NCBI RefSeq assembly: GCF_003026495.1
Contig: NZ_PYMA01000021.1
Span: 1-64,000, forward strand
Length of the DNA stretch: 64,000 bases
Origin: Photobacterium sanctipauli
GTDB lineage: Bacteria > Pseudomonadota > Gammaproteobacteria > Enterobacterales > Vibrionaceae
Direction: 5' to 3'
Positions 59,055 through 64,000 of the stretch are shown here, piece after piece (the stretch's first letter is position 1; each line of letters opens with the position of its first letter). The notes beneath the pieces are model-generated. The model saw only the letters and a list, made by a program, of their open reading frames with translations, searched no databases and was not told the origin of the DNA. Position numbers and translations under genes: made by a program.

Positions 59055-60194
59055 ATGACGAAGCCACTTCGAATAGGAATTGTCGCCGGGGAAATCTCCG
59101 GCGATATTTTAGGTGCCGGCTTTATGAAGGCGGTGCGTGAACAATACCCGGATGCCGAGTTTGTCGGTATTGCCGGCCCGCGCATGCAGGCTGAAGGTTG
59201 CCAAACCTTGTTTGACATGGAAGAGCTGGCGGTCATGGGCATTGTCGAGGTACTCGGTCGCTTGCCGCGCCTGTTCAAGGTCAAGGCTGAGCTGGTTCAG
59301 TACTTCACGGATAACCCGCCGGATGTCTTTGTGGGGATTGATGCGCCCGATTTCAACTTGCGCCTTGAGCGCGACTTGAAGCTGAAAGGGATCAAGACCG
59401 TTCATTATGTCAGCCCGTCGGTATGGGCTTGGCGTCAAAAGCGTATTTTCAAGATTGAGGCGGCGACCAATTTAGTGTTGGCCTTTTTGCCGTTCGAGAA
59501 AGCGTTTTACGACAAGTTCAATGTGCCTTGCGAGTTTATCGGCCATACCATGGCGGATGCCATCCCGATGGAAACCGATCAGGCGGCAGCGCGTGAGCTG
59601 CTGGGACTGGCGCAGGACAAGCGCTGGCTTGCCGTGCTACCGGGCAGCCGTGGCGGCGAGATGGAGTTGTTGGCTCCGCCGTTCATTGAAACTTGCAAGC
59701 TTCTCAAGCAACAACACCCGGATTTAGGTTTTGTGGTGGCGCTGGTGAATCAGAAGCGGCGCGAACAATTTGAGCGAGCTTGGCAGGAAACGGCACCGGA
59801 ACTGGACTTTGAGCTGGTGGACGATACGGCACGTAACGTGATGATCGCTGCCGATGCGGTATTGCTGGCGTCGGGGACGGTGGCACTGGAATGTATGCTG
59901 GTTAAGCGCCCTATGGTGGTCGGCTACAAGGTGAAGCCGCTGACGGCGTGGTTGGCGAAGAAAATGCTGAAGACTAAGTACGTGTCGTTGGCGAATATCC
60001 TTGCCGATCGGGAGCTGGTGCCTGAATTGCTGCAAGAAGAGTGCACCCCGGAAAAATTAGCCGCAGAAGTAAACCGTTTTCTGGCTGCCGATAATGCTGA
60101 GCTAATGGCCGAGTTTCATCGCCTGCACCAGTTGATTAAGTGTAATGCTGATCAGAAGGCGGCTGCGGCAGTCCTGCAATTGATTGATAAGTAA
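59055..60194 (+). CDS. lpxB: Lipid-A-disaccharide synthase
   Basis: LpxB joins lipid X with UDP-diacylglucosamine to form the disaccharide backbone of lipid A. The 379-residue GT-B-type protein has the family start LRIGIVAGEISGDILGAGFMKAV, FVGIAGPRMQAEGCQTLFDMEELAVMGIVEVLGRLPRLF, VGIDAPDFNLRLE, HYVSPSVWAWRQKRIFKI and the sugar-nucleotide part VLLASGTVALECMLVKRPMVVGYK. The start ATG is 2 bp after the lpxA stop. The rnhB start follows directly after its stop codon. Confidence 0.97.
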   Translation: MTKPLRIGIVAGEISGDILGAGFMKAVREQYPDAEFVGIAGPRMQAEGCQTLFDMEELAVMGIVEVLGRLPRLFKVKAELVQYFTDNPPDVFVGIDAPDFNLRLERDLKLKGIKTVHYVSPSVWAWRQKRIFKIEAATNLVLAFLPFEKAFYDKFNVPCEFIGHTMADAIPMETDQAAARELLGLAQDKRWLAVLPGSRGGEMELLAPPFIETCKLLKQQHPDLGFVVALVNQKRREQFERAWQETAPELDFELVDDTARNVMIAADAVLLASGTVALECMLVKRPMVVGYKVKPLTAWLAKKMLKTKYVSLANILADRELVPELLQEECTPEKLAAEVNRFLAADNAELMAEFHRLHQLIKCNADQKAAAAVLQLIDK

Positions 60195-60195
60195 C

Positions 60196-60801
60196 ATGAG
60201 CAAAGAATTAGAACCGTTTGAGTACCCGCAAGCCAATTGTATTGCGGGTGTCGATGAAGTAGGCCGCGGGCCTTTGGTGGGTGCGGTGGTAACCGCAGCC
60301 GTGATCTTAGATCCGAACAACCCGATTGAGGGGCTGACCGATTCGAAAAAGCTGACCGAGAAAAAGCGTAACCTGCTGTTTGATGAAATCAAAGAGAAGG
60401 CGCTGGCTTGGTCGCTTGGCCGCTGCGAGCCGGAAGAAATTGACCAGCTTAATATTTTGCAGGCAACCATGGTCGCGATGCAGCGTGCTGTTGCCGGTTT
60501 GTCGGTGACGCCGGATTTCGTGCTGGTTGACGGTAACAAAACCCCTGAATTGCCGATGGCTGCGCAGTCGGTGGTGAAAGGGGACTTGCGGGTTGCCGAG
60601 ATCAGTGCCGCGTCAATCTTGGCCAAGGTAACGCGCGACCGTGAAATGGAAGTGCTGGATGCACAATTCCCGCAATACGGCTTCGCCAAGCACAAAGGGT
60701 ACCCAACCAAGGCGCACTTTGAAGCCCTGGCCGAGCACGGTGCCATTGAGCAGCACCGCAAGAGCTTTAAGCCGGTGAAGCGTATTCTCGGCCTAGAGTA
60801 G
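60196..60801 (+). CDS. rnhB: Ribonuclease HII
   Basis: RNase HII cuts at ribonucleotides in DNA, including single misincorporated ones. The 201-residue protein has the acidic active site in IAGVDEVGRGPLVGAVV (Asp 20, Glu 21), LVDGN with the third Asp, and the family text DSKKLTEKKR and AKHKGYPTKAHFEAL. ATG 60196 is 1 bp after the lpxB stop; a TTG at 60184 inside lpxB is less likely. The ribosome site is weak, fitting coupling to lpxB. Confidence 0.95.
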   Translation: MSKELEPFEYPQANCIAGVDEVGRGPLVGAVVTAAVILDPNNPIEGLTDSKKLTEKKRNLLFDEIKEKALAWSLGRCEPEEIDQLNILQATMVAMQRAVAGLSVTPDFVLVDGNKTPELPMAAQSVVKGDLRVAEISAASILAKVTRDREMEVLDAQFPQYGFAKHKGYPTKAHFEALAEHGAIEQHRKSFKPVKRILGLE

Positions 60802-60944
60802 CTTTTATGCCCCGGTGAGCTGGGGCGTTAAAATGGCTGATTTTCCAGCGTCGGTGTTGGAAATTAGCAGATCACGGTGATGGTTGTGGCGCTTTGGGCT
60901 ATAATCGTCACCTTGTTTTATGCACATATCAAATCTGGTTCGTC

Positions 60945-63900
60945 ATGGCAGATCCTCGCTTTATTCATCTTCGTGTCCACAGTGACTTCTCAATGGTTGA
61001 CGGCTTGTCAAAAGTACCGCCGCTGGTTAAAACCGTGGCCGGAATGGGCATGCCTGCGATGGCGTTGACCGACTTCACCAACCTGTGTGGCCTGGTGAAA
61101 TTCTATTTCGCCACCCAAGGCGCGGGGATGAAGCCAATCATTGGTGCCGATTTCAAAGTTATGTCAGAGGAATTTGGCGACGAGCTTTGCGATCTTACCG
61201 TACTGGCCGCAGACAATGACGGCTACCAGAACCTGACCATGCTGATCTCTAAGGCTTACCAGCGCGGCCATGTTCAGCACTTGCCGGTGATGGACAAAGC
61301 GTGGTTGGTTGAGCATAAGAAAGGCCTGATCCTGCTCTCCGGCGGTAAGACCGGTGACGTCGGCAAGGGGTTGCTCAAGGGCAACCAGAAGCTGGTTGAC
61401 CAGTGTGTCGAGTTTTACCAAACCCATTTCCCGGATGCTTACTATCTGGAGCTGGTGCGCACGGGCAGGCCGGATGAAGAAGCGTATTTGCATTTTGCGA
61501 TAGAGCTGGCGGAAAACGCCGGTTTGCCAGTCGTGGCAACCAATGATGTGCGATTTATCAAGCCGGATCAGTTCGATGCCCATGAGATCCGGGTTGCTAT
61601 CCATGACGGCTATACCTTGGCCGATCCTAACCGTCCTAAACTTTACAGCGAACAGCAATACTTGCGCAGCGAAGAAGAGATGTGCGAGCTGTTTGCCGAT
61701 ATACCGGAGGCGCTGGAAAACAGTGTCGAGATCGCCAAGCGTTGTAACGTGACGGTGCGCCTCGGTGAGTATTTCCTGCCTAACTTCCCGACGGGTGATA
61801 TGACCATCGAAGACTTCTTGGTCAAGGAGTCGGAGGAGGGCTTGGAGCGCCGATTGGCATTCCTGTTCCCCGATGAGGAAGAGCGCGCCAGGCGACGTCC
61901 TGAATATGATGAGCGTTTGGATATCGAGCTGAAAGTTATCAACCAGATGGGATTCCCGGGTTACTTCCTGATCGTAATGGAGTTTATCCAGTGGTCGAAG
62001 GACAACGGGGTACCGGTTGGGCCGGGCCGTGGTTCCGGTGCCGGTTCGTTGGTGGCTTATGCGTTGGATATCACCGACTTGGATCCGCTGGAATTTGACC
62101 TGCTATTCGAGCGATTCCTGAACCCTGAACGTGTCTCCATGCCCGATTTCGATATCGACTTCTGTATGGACAAGCGTGATCAGGTTATCGACCACGTAGC
62201 CGAAATGTACGGCCGTGATGCGGTATCGCAGATCATCACATTCGGTACCATGGCGGCGAAGGCGGTTATTCGAGACGTTGGCCGTGTACTCGGCCACCCA
62301 TATGGCTTTGTTGACCGTATCTCCAAGCTGGTGCCGGCTGAGCCGGGCATGACGCTGGCCAAGGCGTTCGAAGCCGAGCCTCAGCTGCCGCAGGTGTACG
62401 AGGCAGATGAAGAAGTTAAAGACCTGATTGATATGTGTCGCATCCTCGAGGGTGTGACGCGTAACGCCGGTAAGCACGCCGGTGGTGTGGTTATCTCGCC
62501 AACAACCATTACCGACTTTGCACCGCTGTATTGCGATGCCGAAGGTGCCAACCCGGTTACCCAGTTCGATAAGAACGATGTTGAAACTGCCGGCCTGGTT
62601 AAGTTCGACTTCTTGGGTCTGCGTACCCTGACGATCATCGACTGGGCGCTGGGGATGGTTAACCCGCGCTTGGAAGCGCAGGGCAAGGAGCCGGTGAACA
62701 TCGCGGCTATCCCGATGGACGATGCCAAATCGTTCGCGATGCTCCAGCGCTCCGAATCTACCGCGGTATTCCAGTTGGAATCGCGCGGGATGAAGGATCT
62801 GATCAAGCGCCTTCAGCCCGACTGCTTCGAAGATATGATCGCACTGGTAGCCCTGTTCCGTCCGGGCCCGCTGCAATCGGGCATGGTAGATAACTTTATC
62901 GACCGTAAGCACGGCCGCGAGGAGGTCTCTTACCCGGATGCCACTTGGCAGCACGAGAGCCTGAAGCCTATCTTGGAACCAACCTACGGCATTATCCTGT
63001 ACCAGGAGCAGGTAATGCAGATCGCCCAGGTACTGTCTGGCTACACCCTGGGTGGCGCGGATATGCTTCGCCGTGCGATGGGTAAGAAAAAGCCGGAAGA
63101 AATGGCCAAACAGCGTGCCACCTTCGAAGATGGTGCGGTGAAGAACGGCGTCGACGGCGAGTTGGCGATGAAGATCTTCGACTTGGTAGAGAAGTTCGCG
63201 GGCTACGGTTTCAACAAATCCCACTCGGCAGCCTATGCGTTGGTTTCCTACCAAACATTGTGGCTTAAAGCCCACTACCCGGCAGAGTTCATGGCGGCGG
63301 TAATGACTGCCGATATGGATAATACCGACAAGATTGTCGGCTTGGTGGATGAGTGCCACCGAATGAAGCTTAAGCTGTTGCCGCCTGATGTGAACAAGGG
63401 CCTCTACCGTTTCAACGTTGATGATAACGGCGCCATTGTTTACGGCATCGGTGCGGTGAAAGGGGTCGGTGAGGGGCCGATTGAAAATATCATCGAGGCG
63501 CGAGAGAAGGGGGGCCACTTTAAGGACCTGTTTGATTTCTGTGCCCGCATCGATACCAAGAAAGTGAACAAGCGAGTGCTGGAGAAGCTGATCAAGTCCG
63601 GTGCGATGGACCGTCTCGGCCCTAACCGCGCAGCCATGATGGCAACCCTTGATGACGCCATTAAGGCGGCGAGCCAGCACCACCAGGCAGAAGCGTTCGG
63701 CCAGACCGATATGTTCGGTGTACTGACCGCCGCGCCGGAAGAGGTAGAGCATGCCTATGCCAACATCCCTGAATGGCCGGATAAAGTATGGCTGGAAGGC
63801 GAGCGTGAAACCTTGGGGCTGTACCTGACGGGCCACCCGATCAATGCCTATGTAAAAGAGCTGAAGCACTACACGACTTGGCGTTTGAAGGATGCCCACC

Positions 63901-64000
63901 CGACTGGCCGTGATAAGGTGGTGACGGTGGCCGGCTTGGTGATCGCCGCCCGTGTCATGACGACGAAGCGCGGCACCCGGATCGGTATCATGACCTTGGA
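60945..64000 (+). CDS. dnaE: DNA polymerase III subunit alpha (3' end outside window)
   Basis: DnaE is the replicative polymerase subunit. About 1018 codons are in the window, with the end cut off (the family has about 1160). The protein starts MADPRFIHLRVHSDFSMVDGLSKVPPLV with the PHP domain (about residues 1-270). The C-family polymerase catalytic residues are in VGPGRGSGAGSLVAYAL and SMPDFDIDFCMDKRDQV. Fingers and beta-binding text follows (FRPGPLQSGMVDNFI, YGIILYQEQVMQIAQVLSGY, GFNKSHSAAYALVSYQTLWLKAHYP). It then enters the OB-type region, where the window ends. ATG 60945 fits the family start; the ribosome site is weak. Confidence 0.97.
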   Translation, partial: MADPRFIHLRVHSDFSMVDGLSKVPPLVKTVAGMGMPAMALTDFTNLCGLVKFYFATQGAGMKPIIGADFKVMSEEFGDELCDLTVLAADNDGYQNLTMLISKAYQRGHVQHLPVMDKAWLVEHKKGLILLSGGKTGDVGKGLLKGNQKLVDQCVEFYQTHFPDAYYLELVRTGRPDEEAYLHFAIELAENAGLPVVATNDVRFIKPDQFDAHEIRVAIHDGYTLADPNRPKLYSEQQYLRSEEEMCELFADIPEALENSVEIAKRCNVTVRLGEYFLPNFPTGDMTIEDFLVKESEEGLERRLAFLFPDEEERARRRPEYDERLDIELKVINQMGFPGYFLIVMEFIQWSKDNGVPVGPGRGSGAGSLVAYALDITDLDPLEFDLLFERFLNPERVSMPDFDIDFCMDKRDQVIDHVAEMYGRDAVSQIITFGTMAAKAVIRDVGRVLGHPYGFVDRISKLVPAEPGMTLAKAFEAEPQLPQVYEADEEVKDLIDMCRILEGVTRNAGKHAGGVVISPTTITDFAPLYCDAEGANPVTQFDKNDVETAGLVKFDFLGLRTLTIIDWALGMVNPRLEAQGKEPVNIAAIPMDDAKSFAMLQRSESTAVFQLESRGMKDLIKRLQPDCFEDMIALVALFRPGPLQSGMVDNFIDRKHGREEVSYPDATWQHESLKPILEPTYGIILYQEQVMQIAQVLSGYTLGGADMLRRAMGKKKPEEMAKQRATFEDGAVKNGVDGELAMKIFDLVEKFAGYGFNKSHSAAYALVSYQTLWLKAHYPAEFMAAVMTADMDNTDKIVGLVDECHRMKLKLLPPDVNKGLYRFNVDDNGAIVYGIGAVKGVGEGPIENIIEAREKGGHFKDLFDFCARIDTKKVNKRVLEKLIKSGAMDRLGPNRAAMMATLDDAIKAASQHHQAEAFGQTDMFGVLTAAPEEVEHAYANIPEWPDKVWLEGERETLGLYLTGHPINAYVKELKHYTTWRLKDAHPTGRDKVVTVAGLVIAARVMTTKRGTRIGIMTL

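Noticed and set aside
62103..63899. A long open frame (about 598 codons) on the minus strand
   Set aside because: It lies wholly opposite dnaE, whose protein matches its family continuously. The long frame is a by-product of dnaE codon use.

Overview
The window is a typical chromosomal segment of a gammaproteobacterium of the family Vibrionaceae. The base composition is balanced (not AT-rich), and the small 'DUF' genes (DUF2850, DUF2310, DUF2789, DUF3301, DUF3549, DUF3461) sit in the order expected of vibrios. This points to Photobacterium or a near relative. The genus is an inference; the family is fairly safe. No integrase, transposase, phage gene or CRISPR array is visible.

Layout. 1-250: tRNA-Asp(GUC) with its terminator, then a decayed second copy that keeps only the acceptor ends and a matching terminator. 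367-6.8 kb: small membrane and lipoprotein genes, a Bcr/CflA drug exporter, dapD, the SOS gene yebG sharing a LexA box with a divergent Tag-like DNA glycosylase, and a LysR/TDT-transporter divergent pair. 7.0-16.4 kb: recC, recB and recD (RecBCD without ptrA). 16.5-19.9 kb: argA with an ARG box, a DUF2850 gene and mltA. 19.9-26.1 kb: tcdA, csdE, csdA, the sRNA gene gcvB divergent from gcvA, then a hydrolase, a DUF423 gene and rlmM. 26.1-35.6 kb: xni, ppnN, two neighbouring regulators whose GGDEF-type domains both look catalytically dead, queF, syd and a Zn-ribbon gene.

35.6-38.05 kb is the most unusual part. About 2.45 kb without protein genes holds three head-to-tail copies of a CsrB-type regulatory RNA. 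Each copy has about 29 GGA motifs, its own terminator, its own upstream VarA/UvrY operator and its own IHF site. An 8-bp microsatellite lies between copies 2 and 3. The locus lies between syd and yqcC-truC-yqcA, where E. coli has its single csrB.

38.05-45.5 kb: DUF3301 and DUF3549 genes, yqcC-truC-yqcA, DUF3461, glnD and map. 45.5-64 kb: the conserved cluster rpsB-tsf-pyrH-frr-uppS-cdsA-dxr-rseP-bamA-skp-lpxD-fabZ-lpxA-lpxB-rnhB-dnaE (dnaE runs off the end). It joins translation, isoprenoid and phospholipid synthesis, outer-membrane assembly, lipid A synthesis and replication. Here it is broken by several intergenic terminator-like hairpins, notably a 280-bp gap between skp and lpxD.
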